Source of the DNA: Evernia prunastri
Lineage: Eukaryota; Ascomycota; Lecanoromycetes; Lecanorales; Parmeliaceae
DNA: 64,000 nucleotides
Direction: 5' to 3'
Assembly (NCBI GenBank): GCA_003184365.1
Contig: NKYR01000060.1
Coordinates: forward strand, 62,001-126,000
Made by a program: the position numbers and the translations under genes. Below the pieces are notes generated by a model that ran no database searches, was not told the origin of the DNA, and saw only the letters and a program-made list of their open reading frames with translations. This document shows positions 24,497 to 36,642 of this stretch, piece by piece (position 1 is the stretch's first letter; each line of letters begins with the position of its first letter).

Positions 24497-25664
24497 TTAC
24501 CCCTTCCTCGACCGTGTCACCCTAGGCGTTATTCCACCATTTTCTTTCCCTTTTGCCGATCCATTGGACAGACCACCCTTATGCACAGCATCTTCCATGC
24601 TTTGCACGTCTGGCACTTCCATCCTGCTCATGTCAATCGCCGCTCTCGTCGCCGTCTGGCTAAGCCTTCTGCTCTTCTTCCGCCCTCTTCCACCCTTGGC
24701 ATTCTCTCTCTTGTACGTAGCGAAGTAGAAAGAGATGAAGAGCAGGAGGTAGGAGGAGAGGATGCCCATGCCGGCGAAGGCAGCAAATTCTTCACCCGCG
24801 CATTGGCCGGCGGTAGGAAGTTGAGGGAAGTAGGTTGAGGAGAAGTAGGTGTAGGAGGCGAAGTAGACGAAGCCGAGGTCGATGACGAATTGGGCAATTT
24901 GGAGCCTGGTGATCCATTTCTTCCACCAAATACGCACACCGCGCGCTGCTTGAAAGTAGTACCAGTACATGACTACATGGACAGTGAGATTGAGGGTAAT
25001 GGGAACCCAGGAGACGGAGGTCAGCCCAATGAGCTGGGTGTAACAGAGCAAAGCTGTTGCCCCGTGATGATAGGTATGGAGAAAGGCTTTGGGCATTAGC
25101 TGGGTACTTCGTGGTGCAAGCTTCCGGACGTACTGAGAGGTTTTTTCTTGAGAACCATGAAGACAGTGTCCAATAGCTCCACATACTTAGTAAGGTAGTT
25201 CAGCTAGAAGTTGTAAGTCCCAAAAACACTGATCGCGATAGAGGAATACGCACGTAATATAAGGTCACCAGAGGGGCTGTCCATCCTCCCCTGTGGTCGC
25301 ATATGGCATAAAAGACCCCATTTCTCGCGATTGTCGGCACCAACTGCTCAGTGAAAAGCGCTAGGAGGACCCCACTGATGACGGTCAACATAAGGTTATG
25401 TATCATGAAAAGGCCGTTGAGCTTGAATGGTTCCCGGTTTTTCATGAACTCCCTCCCTGCAAAGACCGTCACATAATACGTTATAAGCACTGTCGCCGTC
25501 GCGGTGAAAGTTGAGAGAGGCGTTGCACCCGGTACGAAGACGAACTTGTTTGCGGGGTATCCCATGGCGTGGGAATAAAGCTTGTCGAATTGAGGCCATA
25601 ACTCCACAATGAAAGGCCTGTCAAGCGTGGGAAGGGCAATGGAATTGAGACCGTTGGGGGACAT
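24497..25664 (-). CDS. ELO-family very-long-chain fatty acid elongase
   Basis: 3-ketoacyl-CoA synthase of the ER membrane that condenses malonyl-CoA with acyl-CoA in elongation toward very-long-chain acids for sphingolipids. Exons 25254-25664, 25134-25203 and 24497-25086 give 356 residues. Hallmarks are KYVELLDTVFMVLKKK, the histidine box HTYHH at about residues 164-168 (its codon stretch restored by the second splice), and HVVMYWYYFQAARG. About seven hydrophobic helices are seen. The C-terminus is Lys/Arg-rich (RGRKKSRR, TRSRKG), with a dibasic end typical of ER retention. The second intron uses a CAAAG acceptor. Whether it corresponds to yeast Elo2 or Elo3 cannot be said. Confidence 0.95.
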
Positions 25665-26350
25665 GGTACCGGTAGCCTGCGAAAGCTGTGATATCTTTGG
25701 CGAGTGGTCTTGATGAAGGGTGTATTGGCGAGGGGGTTAATCACTTCTTGTAGTCACAGGTAGTCGGGAGTGTGCTATGGAAGATCCTAGGTTTGAAGGA
25801 AAATCCCGCTACTTGGGAGTGCTTTTTGAGTAAATTTCCAGCTCTGACTTTTCCATGCGGCAAGGGCTGATAAAGGAGAGACTAGAACGGAATATAATAT
25901 GAAGATGATTGACCAATTGAAGCCGCTATACAAAGATCATGAAGTATAAAGGAGGGTGTGAGGTGTGAAGTGAGGCAGGAAGTGAGGGAGGTGACCCTGA
26001 GCGGGCGGGCGCCCAAATTTCGGCTGACAGAGATGCCTCGACCAATCAATCAGCGTATATACTCTGCTCTCGAAAGTCTGTTATACTGGGTCTGGACCAT
26101 GATAGTCTCGCTTTGACCAGAGAGAGACTGACAAAGTCCAATTGAACTGGAGCGGAATCATCGACTACACTACTTTGGTCCTGGTCCACAGGTTATCCAA
26201 AGTACAATTATTAGTTACAGCTTCTTCCGTACTCTTAGGTTAACCAAGATCTGCGGAGCAAACTCCGGCTAGAGTAGAGGTATCTTCGTACCTCAATTCT
26301 GCATCCGACCAATTCTGATCTCTTCTCAGCCTTCCCACCGCGCACTTCCA

Positions 26351-27132
26351 ATGTCTACCACCGCTCTCTTTCGCATCGCCGCGCGCACACAACCATCGCA
26401 CCTGCTCCGGTCATCGCAGCCAGCTAAGAGGATCTCCCCAAGGGGTTTATACGCGGGCTCACCCCCGACCGCTGCATGCAATCACTTCAGTACAACGATT
26501 AGAAGGGCAGCCGACAAGGACGGACAAGGGGCAACTGGAGGCTCAGGGCATCAGGAAGAGAGCTTCGAGGAGTTCACTGCTAGGTATGGGTATCTGCCGG
26601 CTCATCTGCCCCCAACCTGCACTCTCTGAGCGCAGAGCATCCAATATCGAGGCCTGAGATAATCATGATGAGCCAATTGATTGACGGGGGAAATCTTTAG
26701 ATACGAGAAAGAGTTTGATGGGGTCCAAGATGTCTTCGAACTACAGGTAGGAAAATTATGTCTCGTCCCGCAAAGCCGGACCCTAGAGCTCTGACCTGTT
26801 CGTCTTACACCAGCGTAACCTGAATAACGTTTTCGCCTACGATCTCGTCCCATCTCCATCCGTCATTACGGCAGCTCTTAGGGCAGCCAGGAGGGTCAAC
26901 GATTTCCCCACTGCCGTACGAGTCTTCGAAGGTGCATTTCCTACGTCCGTCTTCGGTTTTCGGAAGACATACTCACCTCTGACATATAGGCATCAAGGCG
27001 AAAGTCGAAAATAAGGGCCAATATGACGAGTACTTGCGTGATCTCGAACCGCTGCGAGAAGAATTAGGCATCGACCTGAAGGAGGACTTGTATCCCGAAC
27101 AGCTTTATACTGGAGGCGCAAATAGGGCTTGA
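26351..27132 (+). CDS. cytochrome c oxidase subunit Va (yeast Cox6 family)
   Basis: Nuclear-encoded structural subunit of mitochondrial complex IV. Exons 26351-26583, 26701-26746, 26814-26931 and 26990-27132 give 179 residues. The N-terminus (FRIAARTQPSHLLRSSQPAKR) is rich in Arg, Ser and Ala and lacks acidic residues for about 50 positions, as expected of a mitochondrial presequence. The mature part has ESFEEFTARYEKEFDGVQD, the NNVFAYDLVPSPSVI region and the C-terminal EELGIDLKEDLYPEQ of the COX5A fold. Three short introns fall at conserved places. It is slightly longer than yeast Cox6 because of the presequence. Confidence 0.95.
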
Positions 27133-27670
27133 TAGGGACGGAGGGCGCGCTTAGAGATTGGAGATGACGAGAGAATCAAAAAAGAGCGCTACAACCGATA
27201 TTGTACGACGCCATTTGACCCGTTTGTACGCAATATATGCACATATCTATCTGCGAAAACCTGCTCGTTGCTCCATTTCGAACTGCAGAAACACTGACGT
27301 TCGATATGCACTGGCTTAGAACCGGCCTGATATTGCACTTTCACCTTCAGCCTGGGCTCCAACAAGGAACAGCCCGTGGGTTTCTTAGAAACACCATGGT
27401 TGACGATTGAGGACGACGAGATCAACCTTCCTGACCCTTACTAACTTAAGCAATATTGCAAACATTCGGAAGGTAACTCATTTTTGTTTTGCACCACTCA
27501 AAGGCTCTTGTATCTACATTGAAAAAGCTCAAATACACATATCCCACCGTAATGCCTCCTCTTTGCGCCAATCGAATCTAGCAGCTACTGATTGCACATG
27601 TAGAATTATGTATGGGTAACGACTTATCTCCCTCCCTTCATCGAAGACCCCATCTTGCCGTATCTGAATA

Positions 27671-29025
27671 TCAGTCCATGCCCACGTATTTGAACCAATT
27701 TGGCCTGCAGTCTTCCTTGAAAAGGAACCTCTCGCCGTCTGTGAAACGGCCTGCGACGCAACCCTTACACTTGGTCGATCTCGGGCAATTGAAGTAGGGT
27801 ATATGCTGGTATCCTATATCACGGAACCTGGAATGCAGTCAGGTGGCATATTCATCATGGACTCGGGGTTGATTGCGGTAAGCCTTACCAATGAATTTTG
27901 CTCTTATCCTCGAATAGGCCCAACGCAATACTATGCACCGGCGCATCCCCCCATCTTTCGTAGAAGAAACCCCCCGCTCGATCCAAGTGCTCGAAATAGT
28001 CTTCATAAGGCTTAGAACGCCAAAACTCCATGTCCGCAATCTCGAAATTGCTCCAAAAATGACAAGTGCTGTACCCATGCGCTTTTATATTGTGTTCGGG
28101 CCGTCTCTTGCTATCCACGACCCATTCTCTCGCATTATTCTCGTGCAAGTAATCCGGATGTGCCGCCATGAACTTTTCCGTCTCTGGCCATAAGGTTGGG
28201 ATGGTCTGCGGCGCATCATAAAGGTTGATCGTAAAGCCATAGGTCTTGTTGTGGTCGCTCATCCAGCGGAAGACGTCATAATCAATGTCGCAGAAGAAGT
28301 GAACTTTTGGCTCCACGCGCCAATAGTAGCGGACATCTTTGAGGGCTGGGTGTTTGTAGAACATGCCACTATTCCAGCGGCACATCTGATGATAAGATAC
28401 CATGGGACCATATTGAACCTCTTGCTCCTCGAGCATCTTGGCAGATTCGTCAAACAGATCGCTGTTGATCCAGGAGGGAACTGCCCAGTGTTCTTTGGGA
28501 ATCAACTCTGTAGGGAGAAATGCTGTTAGTATGGGAAGACGCTTGAATCGGTGGCAACATGATCAGCCATACCATAATTGCATTTCGCTTTCGTTTCCAT
28601 CTGGGTTAGGCGTTTGAAGTCTTCTGAGAAGGGAACGTCGTTGAAGAACGTCCAGGGGTAGTTGAATTTTGAGTTCCATGTTCGCTCCAAGTCTCTCATG
28701 GATATTAGCATCCCATCTAGCTCCTCGTTCCTTACCAGCGCCAGAAGTGTCGCATTAATGCGCGGTGCATCGGGATTGTCCGCAGCATACCCATCGGCTC
28801 GCCATAAAGGTGGAGGAGGTTCGCCGTATTCTGTTTGGTGTCAGCATGTGCAAATAAGCATAGTTTGGTGGTAGTACCTTGTAAGGTTGGCTCGTTGGGA
28901 AGCTCATGTTCCAGGTCGTCTGGCCCATGAATGGTCGGGGGGGTTTTAAAGGCCTGGAAGAGTAGGTAGAACAATAGAAAAACAGATATTATCGCCAATA
29001 CACGCAACGGTTTAGGGATAGCCAT
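27671..29025 (-). CDS. GT15 alpha-1,2-mannosyltransferase (KRE2/MNT1 family)
   Basis: Golgi type II membrane glycosyltransferase that adds alpha-1,2-mannose to O- and N-linked glycans from GDP-mannose. Exons 28878-29025, 28573-28830, 27889-28507 and 27671-27827 give 393 residues. A signal-anchor helix lies at about residues 7-27 (VLAIISVFLLFYLLF), then a short stem. The catalytic domain follows: LLALVRNEELDGML, YPWTFFNDVPFSEDF, MCRWNSGMFYKHP, YYWRVEPKVHFFCDIDYD and CHFWSNFEIADMEFWRS, the family signature containing the catalytic/Mn region. It ends with a Cys-rich CPRSTKCKGC...CRPNWF segment. All four splice phases restore family sequence. It is convergent with COX Va, ends 538 bp apart. Confidence 0.95.
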
Positions 29026-29822
29026 TTAAGCAGTCGCTCTTGGCTTCTCATCGACCGGTCGCTGAAGAGAATATATAGATATGTAAGAGACGTCATCGCC
29101 ATTGGCACATCTGTTTTACCTCCGCATTATTGTTCATCCTTCGCGCCCTATTACTGTCAGAAAACACTTGATTCGAGAAAACAATCAACCGTCCGAGCCG
29201 TTGTCTACCAAATTATCGGCAAAACTACGGTAATCTCAAGCTAGGCTCGGCTCTTATTGCCCCTTTTCCATTTTCCATTTTCCTCTTCCTCTTCCTCTAC
29301 CTCAGATACCTTCACATAAGTACATATCACTATCAGGTGACGAGATATTGAGATCGAATTGGAACATAAAGGCTTTACTACCTCCGTCTTTGAGACTTTG
29401 TAGGAATCAACGACGACAGTGTCGCTAAATTTCAGCCTTATCATTTCGCCGACTTGCCTTACGGAGCGTCAAATCTCAGGACCTGATCGACTGTTGCATT
29501 TGCCATCAAGTTTCGTTGACCCTTTATGAAGTCTGACGCGTGTCGACTGCAGTCCTCAAATCGGTCCCCTCGACTTCTTGACGCCGAGCGGTCACTAGGG
29601 GTCAGTCGGTCTCGAGCGGAGCCAGATACAGCCCACTTCTGCTGATCACATAGAGGCTTTGCCCATGTGCAGATCAAGCGATGGACTTTAGAGCGTGTAA
29701 AGAGCATGTTTCTTCTTCACAGGGTTTCCTTGCAGTGTCTCTTTTCGAAGCTTAGTAACCTGATCCCGCCTCACTGTGCAGCTTTTCTTGCTGATCCCAC
29801 TCAATGAAATGTTCGCTATGCA

Positions 29823-32492
29823 TCATTTCTCCAGCCCTATGGCTAAATTGTTGGCAAGCATCTCCCAGGAAGGCGCACTGTCAGCTTTGCTAATTCCTCT
29901 CACTGTTGCGCTTACAAAAGTATGCAGTCTCCTGAAGGTGTCTAGCATTTCCTTCAGCTTATCCGCATCTGGAAGCTCTGCGTGCAAAGCGGAATAGCGA
30001 CCTAAGTCGCGGGAATCGGAATCGCTATTCTCATCGTCTGAGGCTGATTTGGCAAGCTCGCCTTGTTCGGATTTGGTTGCGTGCTTTTGGTTGCCTCTCG
30101 TACAGTTGAAGCCACTCTCGGAGTTAGTTGAAGTACGACTTGTAACATAGCAGGCCTGCATGTCTGCAAAAAGAACCGTTATGTCAAGCAACGACATGAT
30201 AGCTTGGCGAACAGACGTGTGTTTCTTCAGCATAAAGCACTGATCTTCGAGTCTTGTAATATAAGCCTGATGAACTGCAATCATGCTGTCTACGTCCTCA
30301 GCTCGACCCATGGCGGTACGCATGTCAGCAGTAGCCTCTGAGAGGACCATATCGGTGGTGTATGTCAGCATCGTGTTTGTTAGCCAGAGAAGACGATGGC
30401 GAAGTGTGTAAAGCTGTAACAAGAATGGCTCCTTTTCTGTTGCCTGCATCCATTTAGGCATTTTTTGCCGCTGGAGCAGAAATTTCGCTCTCTGCAATTG
30501 CGTCAGAAAAATGAAAACACGCTGGTAGATACTAATGGAATTCGTTCTAATCACGTTGGCAACGGGCCAGGGAAGCGTGTACGAGACCCTGACATCTTCA
30601 AGAACACTCATGGAACGCCGTGCCGCACTTGACGCCTTTTGGGTTGCTGGACTCGGAGAGACCTCAAGACGGCCAATGTCGATGCAGGGAACAGATTGGA
30701 AGGCGCCATGAAATAATTCGGTCATGATGAAGCCATCATTCCATCGGTGATTCCCGCGATCTATTCTCTCGAAGATCCTGCTGTTCACTGTGGCGCCCAA
30801 CGCGCCTTTAGCGAAGTAGATATACTCCAAGGCATCCAACGATGAGTGCAAGCTACAACGCGACTCAAGTTGGGCACGAAGCTCCGACATGGATGCTCGA
30901 TGCTTATTTGCAATCCATGTCGAAAGTGCCAAATCAAAAAGCTCAGCGAAAGGACTGAATAGGCCAAGATCTGCTGACTGACAGACAGACTCGTAGGTCA
31001 TTGCAACTTCCTTGGCCAAATCTCGCTTTAAATCACGGTCTTCCCATCCCAAACGTCTCAAAAAGTCAACGCTTTTGCCCGTATTGAAGATCTTCGTTGC
31101 GGCTACATGGAGAAATTTTGGAGCGTGCAAGCCACCATTACCATCTCTGATGAGATGGTATTGGTCTCGCCACAAATGCCTCAAGGGGACGTCTTGCTCG
31201 TTCTCTTTGATGAAAATTACCCCATCGCGCCCAGTCAGCTGACCCTTTTCCATCCACAATCGTATGGGCTTGAGATACGTCTGAAAGCAGTCGAAGAATA
31301 GATTGGCCATATATTCATAACCTTCGGCATCTCCAATGCCTTGGTTGACACATGTTCTATCAAACAAGCATTCGAGGATGCGGAAAGGCCTATCGACTTT
31401 TGAATCAACGTCCAAGTCCAGCAACATGTCCTGTACCAGTAGTAGGAGTCTGGTCAGGCTGGAAGCCTCGTCGTAGAGCTCCAGAAGACTTGGAAAGGAT
31501 CGAGCATCGCGAGAAAGGATCCTGCTCTGTATTGCAGATAACGCTTGATCAACAATCTCCAGGCGTGAGGCAAGGGCTGCCTGGAGAGTCTGTTCGAGAG
31601 GGATTCTCTCGTCCTTTCCAATCCATTGTCGAATGCTGAGCAGCTTATTAGCAATTACGGCAAATCTTTGCAATAAACTAGTCAATGACTCTTGAGAAGT
31701 ATGCTCTAGGAAATCCGCTTTAGAGACGGTAATCTGCCTTTGGTTGTTTTGGCTGAAGATAGACGTGGGTAATCCCAGAAGTAGGAAGAGGACTTCTCGT
31801 CCCGCCTGCAACTCAGTCATAGTCAGCTTTGGGCTACGGTCTTCGTCCTCCTGGTGGACTAAGTCAGGTTTATCGGCGTCTTGCGTGTTCCAGAACTGCG
31901 CATTCCGAATTTCTTGAAGCGAGATAGGCTCGATTAGAGTCTCAATACAAGCTTCGACCGCTTGTCCAGCTATGCTGGATTCTGGCATGGGTATTGAATC
32001 ATCGGACTGAAGAGATTCGGTCCATTCACCGTCGTCCGACTCATTTGCTGTGAAATCCACATTCTTCCAGATGCCATCTCGGTCATCCAATGGGTCTCCT
32101 GCCACAATATCGGCCCATGTCAGTGGAATACAGGGGACTTCAGTCTTCGGCTGCGCCAGATCCACAGTACTTGAATGGTCGCGTGGTCTGTCCGATAGAT
32201 GTAATAACAGCGATAAAAGCTCCGGTGTCCATTTGTTGGACGTTGCAGATGATTCTGTCCGTCGAAGATGGAGAGCCTCTGCCAGTGGATCGTTGTTGAG
32301 GATCCTCCATTTCTCCTCCAAACCCTCCAATCGAGCAGTAATTTCAAATTGATTAATACGCGCAGAATGACTGTTTGCCAATGTACGCAATGCTGAGCGC
32401 TGTAAGCGTTCAACGTCAGCGTCTGATGGGTTCTGAATTGAAGCGTTGATCAGTCGGTCAAGCAAGAGGCTGTTTTCTGCATTCTGTGCCAT
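29823..32492 (-). CDS. gamma-tubulin complex component (Spc97/Spc98 family, GCP5-like)
   Basis: Subunit of the gamma-tubulin ring complex that nucleates microtubules at spindle pole bodies. A single-exon frame of 889 residues. The N-terminus has a WADIVAGDPLDD segment and an acidic linker, as in GCP5-type proteins. The GRIP1-like half includes LFLLLGLPTSIF and EASSLTRLLLLVQDML. The GRIP2-like half contains VSYTLPWPVANVI, YQRVFIFLTQLQRAK and the helical C-terminal part with LEDQCFMLKK. Assignment to GCP5 rather than GCP4 or GCP6 rests on the N-terminal layout and is tentative. It is divergent from the Yih1 gene. Confidence 0.85.
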   Translation of the reverse strand: MAQNAENSLLLDRLINASIQNPSDADVERLQRSALRTLANSHSARINQFEITARLEGLEEKWRILNNDPLAEALHLRRTESSATSNKWTPELLSLLLHLSDRPRDHSSTVDLAQPKTEVPCIPLTWADIVAGDPLDDRDGIWKNVDFTANESDDGEWTESLQSDDSIPMPESSIAGQAVEACIETLIEPISLQEIRNAQFWNTQDADKPDLVHQEDEDRSPKLTMTELQAGREVLFLLLGLPTSIFSQNNQRQITVSKADFLEHTSQESLTSLLQRFAVIANKLLSIRQWIGKDERIPLEQTLQAALASRLEIVDQALSAIQSRILSRDARSFPSLLELYDEASSLTRLLLLVQDMLLDLDVDSKVDRPFRILECLFDRTCVNQGIGDAEGYEYMANLFFDCFQTYLKPIRLWMEKGQLTGRDGVIFIKENEQDVPLRHLWRDQYHLIRDGNGGLHAPKFLHVAATKIFNTGKSVDFLRRLGWEDRDLKRDLAKEVAMTYESVCQSADLGLFSPFAELFDLALSTWIANKHRASMSELRAQLESRCSLHSSLDALEYIYFAKGALGATVNSRIFERIDRGNHRWNDGFIMTELFHGAFQSVPCIDIGRLEVSPSPATQKASSAARRSMSVLEDVRVSYTLPWPVANVIRTNSISIYQRVFIFLTQLQRAKFLLQRQKMPKWMQATEKEPFLLQLYTLRHRLLWLTNTMLTYTTDMVLSEATADMRTAMGRAEDVDSMIAVHQAYITRLEDQCFMLKKHTSVRQAIMSLLDITVLFADMQACYVTSRTSTNSESGFNCTRGNQKHATKSEQGELAKSASDDENSDSDSRDLGRYSALHAELPDADKLKEMLDTFRRLHTFVSATVRGISKADSAPSWEMLANNLAIGLEK

Positions 32493-32851
32493 CGGTCTTA
32501 CGTAGCAGTCAACACATGGTCACCTAACCGACTAACGTCAGCAGAGAGCGCGTACGAACACGCAATTGATGTGATCGAAGGTATCCTATTCCCATTGGAA
32601 TCGATTCCTAATGGCGGTTAGCGGTTTCCGAAATAATCTATTGATGCTAGTCCATTAGGGGCTTAGAGTAAAATGGTGAAAAGTTTGGCCTTTGACTCTG
32701 CACGAAACAGTCCCACTCAACCGCGCAGTAACTGAGAGCGCAGCAACTGAGAGGCCTCCCGACAAATCATGGGGAAGCTATATGAACTGTGTTATTGTGA
32801 CAATTTCTACGGTTTATCCCGCCAACAGAGAACAGTAGAGGCTATCGGGAT
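32493..32851. promoter_or_regulatory. bidirectional promoter region, GCP/Yih1
   Basis: 359 bp between divergent start codons. Contains CATTGG/CCAATG-like words near 32594 and 32651-32656. Both 5' UTRs and promoters must fit here. Confidence 0.5.
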
Positions 32852-33679
32852 ATGATGTCAGAAGATCTTATCAACGAAATAGAAGCTATCCAATCGATCT
32901 ATGGTAATGATTCATTACGAGAAGCAGATGGCGATTCTGTCTACATCCTATCGATTCCCAACAGGGAGGCCTCATTGCGGCTGTCATTTCCGCTAGATTA
33001 TCCTGAGTCGATTCCACAATTGCTAGGCACAGAAAGAACAGGGGCGCATGCGAGAAAGGGGTATGGAAATCAAGTTCTAGAGACCGCACGGGCAACTCTA
33101 TTCTCGGTATTCACGCCGGGCTCAGTCTGCCTCTTCGATTTACTGCAGGAGCTTGATACTGCGTTGACTAAGGAGTCCGATGGTCAGCAATCTCCCCCAG
33201 CCACTATTGACAACGACGCGAGTCTATCGCCCAACGCTCCCCAATCTGTCCTTCGAGAGGAGCCTCACTGGATCCTCTCGTCAGCCGTCACGGAGAAGAA
33301 GTCGACCTTCGTAGCCAGGGCTTGCTCCGTCACATCGCCAGCTCAAGCACAGGCCTGTATAGATAATCTGCTTGATTCGGATAAACGTGCTGCCAACGCC
33401 ACACACAATATTTCCGCCTACCGTATCCACGCCCCCTCCACGGCTGAATCAACAAATAGAGTCATATATGAGGACTGTGATGATGATGGAGAACATGCAG
33501 CTGGAGGAAGGCTACTGCAATTGCTGAAGAAAATGTGTGTGTGGGATGTGCTTGTGGTTGTCAGTAGGTGGTACGGTGGGGTCAAGCTAGGACCCGACCG
33601 CTTCAATATCATTAATATTGTAGCAAGAGAAGCTCTCGTCCAGGGAGGTTGGGTGGTTAGCAGGATAGAAAAGGATTAG
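32852..33679 (+). CDS. yih1: Yih1/IMPACT homologue (RWD plus UPF0029)
   Basis: Inhibits Gcn2 kinase activation by competing for Gcn1 through its RWD domain, and so modulates general amino-acid control. A single exon of 275 residues. The RWD domain covers about 1-110 (NEIEAIQSIYGND, LSFPLDYPESIPQ). A disordered Ser/Pro/Asp linker follows. The IMPACT/UPF0029 domain runs from about 140 to 265 with EKKSTFVARACSV, NATHNISAYRI, DDDGEHAAGGRLLQLL and the signature VVVSRWYGGVKLGPDRF. Two adjacent Met codons open the frame (32852 and 32855); either could be used. The length matches fungal homologues. Confidence 0.95.
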   Translation: MMSEDLINEIEAIQSIYGNDSLREADGDSVYILSIPNREASLRLSFPLDYPESIPQLLGTERTGAHARKGYGNQVLETARATLFSVFTPGSVCLFDLLQELDTALTKESDGQQSPPATIDNDASLSPNAPQSVLREEPHWILSSAVTEKKSTFVARACSVTSPAQAQACIDNLLDSDKRAANATHNISAYRIHAPSTAESTNRVIYEDCDDDGEHAAGGRLLQLLKKMCVWDVLVVVSRWYGGVKLGPDRFNIINIVAREALVQGGWVVSRIEKD

Positions 33680-35801
33680 GACCTGACCGGAAACACTGTA
33701 TGCTTGGAGTAAGCACTGCGGTAGTCGCTCCTGCGTCGCACCGATGTCTTATATCACACCGAATCGGGTACTTCCTAAGGCTTCCCCCTATCCTGGGGTC
33801 AAATTCTGTTTTTAGGTCTCCCCATTCGCTTTCTTTTGACAGTTTTACTGCTACTATGCTCTCGCGCAGCTCACACCTGAGAAATTCTCCGCTTCTTCAA
33901 AGAGGTGCTGAACACATTAAATAGTTAAGTAATCCGGCTGCTGAATTTAGTTTTGGGCCACCTTGCCATTACGAATAGAGGGCCTGTTCGACCTTCGAGA
34001 CACTTGTTCTGGCTGACGGTCCTCAGACTCAGCGATCACATGATACTTGATGGTTTGGGTGGCTATCACGGCTACGTGAACAAGCCTGCTCTGTTCGGAA
34101 TGATCGCCGGAACAAATCGAATTGAGGTGATCAGCCTACCTACATGAATTTCGTTTTATCTGTATGCGCCGAGCTGTCTCTACCCCAGGTTCTTTTCCAC
34201 CATCCGATGCGACACAAACGCTATATCTCAGCACGGGGAAAGTATTTTGCCATAAGATCTAGAGATCGCGGATCGTAAGAAATTTTTGTTTGCGCGACTG
34301 GATTTATTCTATCCAGCAAGCTGCACGCCCGGGCTTTTGATTGCCGTTCTTTGCATCGAGATTCGAATCGTTGTTCAAGATGCAGGGCCTTCGTAGTTTT
34401 ACCCTGTCCGTGCCTCACGACTATACCACACACCCGTTGACTCTTGTTCTCCTTTCACGCCAGAAATTGCTGCTGCTCCAAGCTTTGAAACTGGGCACCT
34501 GGCCACAATCCGCCACCCATCGAGTCCAGATGATACCTACCTATAGCTGTCCCTTCTTCAATACGTGCCCATCCAATTGCCTACGTACCGATCAACGATA
34601 TCGCCGGATTGCCCATTTTGCCCAACAGCTTTACGGCTTACGGGCTCACGACTTCAAACACCTGTCACAGCAGCCCAAATATTCGAGCATCGTGTTCCGT
34701 GCTTCAGCATGACTTAGAACTACCAACCATATCGACTGCCAGAGCCTTGGCAGCAACCTCCTTAGCATTTGCGTTTTTATTAGCGACAACATCAGTCATC
34801 ACGCCACTTAGCCCCAAAGATGGTCCCTTCGTTTAAGAATCATCCGGCCCTTCCCACACACCGGCATCATGCCTCATGACGAAGGATTCTCCCTTGAAGC
34901 TGACGGTGAATAATACGCCTGGACACGATACACCATCGAGCATGTTGCTTATCATAGTCCCGTGGTTGTACCTATATTTGTGGCCGTAGGAACAGATTCT
35001 GGAAGGCAATTTGAGACCGGAGACGGGAGAGATCAGAGCTGGCGGTTTGGAGAAGTGAAGAAAGTGGACCTCATGGCTGGGAAGTCTTGGAGATTGCGAG
35101 GACGAGACGTAGCGCAGAGGTCATACCTTGACCGCTTCAGCTATAAGCCATGATACCTTAATAGACAGCCCCACACATTGTCTTCTAGTCAACATAGAGC
35201 CATCTTCGAGAACAGCGAATTTGACTCAAATTATCTTCATGAACTTTGATTTTCGTAACAACGCCAAGCCCTTGAGTATGCGTTCTTCTCTTTATAACTC
35301 AAGACCTTTCTTTGGACGACTCTTTGGCATGACGAACGCATAGCTCATCGTTGCGTGTTATGCGGAGCATTCGAAAATATACGGATTGCACGATTTCGGG
35401 CCCTTTCGAAAGAACCACAAGGGGTCCAAGTTAGTGACTCGGTCATTGCTGGGTTTGTGGCCCAGTGTCTTACGTTATTCTTGCATCAGCTTCATCTCGC
35501 TTCCTCTAACGCTTGAAGGCCTATTTGGCAATGCCAGTCTCATAGGAGCTTGGTACCGCCGGACATGACAGAAGACTTGGGAAACCAAAGTCGTGGCCCT
35601 GCGCCATTTGGTCGCCATTGGACAGTCGTCTGTCTCAACAGAATCGATCATTGAGCTATGTTGCTAAGATGTCGCTCCTCAGTACGGAGTTTTCGGTATG
35701 TTCAACTAAGCGAACGGCCGGCAGAGCATCGTCGATGTTGTGTATCCTCTATCAGGCTTCCTGGGGTTTCCCATACGGGAACAGTGGCTGATGTGAAAGG
35801 A
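33680..35801. other. intergenic region, no supportable gene
   Basis: About 2.1 kb with several short ORFs (60-123 codons) on the plus strand and no recognisable motifs. I see no splice-joined frame that reads as a known family. Confidence 0.45.
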
Positions 35802-36642
35802 TCACAGTATCAGGACAAGTACCAGGAGAAGTATTAAGACAAATATCAGAATGCCAATGCAGCAACTTGACCATGTATCTGGAATGCGTTCAGTGCCTCA
35901 GCCGTCGAGGTGATTGAAGGAAGGTCTTCATACCCTCGTTATGCTTTATGACCCAGCCAACTCTCTTCATGCCATTCTGCAACTTGCCTCCCACCCTGTC
36001 GGCCAGCTTGTCCGTATCTTCAAGCATCTCTCCCTGTTCTTCGAGCTCTCTACCCATTTCGTCTGCTTGCTGTCTAAGAGTTCCCACGGTCTTGAAAACA
36101 CCATCGAGTGCCTCGTCCTGCTCATGCATCATCTCAACTTGTCTTTGCTGTTCGAAGACACCATAATCGTCGCCGTCGGTCTCATCAGGATCAAAAGCCG
36201 ATGGTGGGGGCAGTGCTCCATTCATGCCTTGACCTTTGCTGTGGGCGCCCGTGAAGGTCTTTGCAAGCTCTTGGCGCATATTTTCAACTTCATCGCTGGC
36301 ATCTTGTACCAGCTTCCGCCTCCGTCCCACTTCATCAATGTCCAAACCATATCGGAAAGGATCCCCCTCGACAGCTTTTACGCTGTCTACCAGGTCTTGT
36401 AGGTCTGTGCTGAGGTCTTGGACGTTGGACTCGAGCTCGCTGCGGGCTTGTGCAAGCTCAGGGGATGATGCGGACGAGGCGAGAGATCTGATTCTAAGGT
36501 ATGAGGAGAATAAAGATCTCGTGGTCCTCAAAATCGACAGAACATCACTGGGAAGAAGCGTAAGTTTTGCACTCTTTAGCCAATTGCGATTAACTTACGC
36601 TTGAGCCTGTAAGAATGGATCATCCTGGCCGGTGAATGACAT
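35802..36642 (-). CDS. Tlg1/syntaxin-6-type t-SNARE, tail-anchored
   Basis: SNARE of the trans-Golgi/endosome acting in retrograde fusion. Exons 36599-36642, 35934-36547 and 35802-35878 give 244 residues. The N-terminus MSFTGQDDPFLQAQADV matches the syntaxin-6 N-terminal helix, followed by RSLFSSYLRI and a DLVDSVKAVEGDPFRYG helix. The SNARE motif is at about 158-218 (MMHEQDEALDGVFKTVGTLR to MKRVGWVIKH), with the central layer glutamine near ADEMGRELEEQGEML. The last exon encodes only DTWSSCC and one strongly hydrophobic helix ending at the stop, the C-terminal anchor. The first frame is open upstream of the chosen ATG for another 88 codons, but the conserved start is MSFTGQ. Confidence 0.93.

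Noticed and set aside
33700..35570. Series of 60-123-codon plus-strand ORFs
   Set aside because: No motif, no consistent frame after trial splicing.
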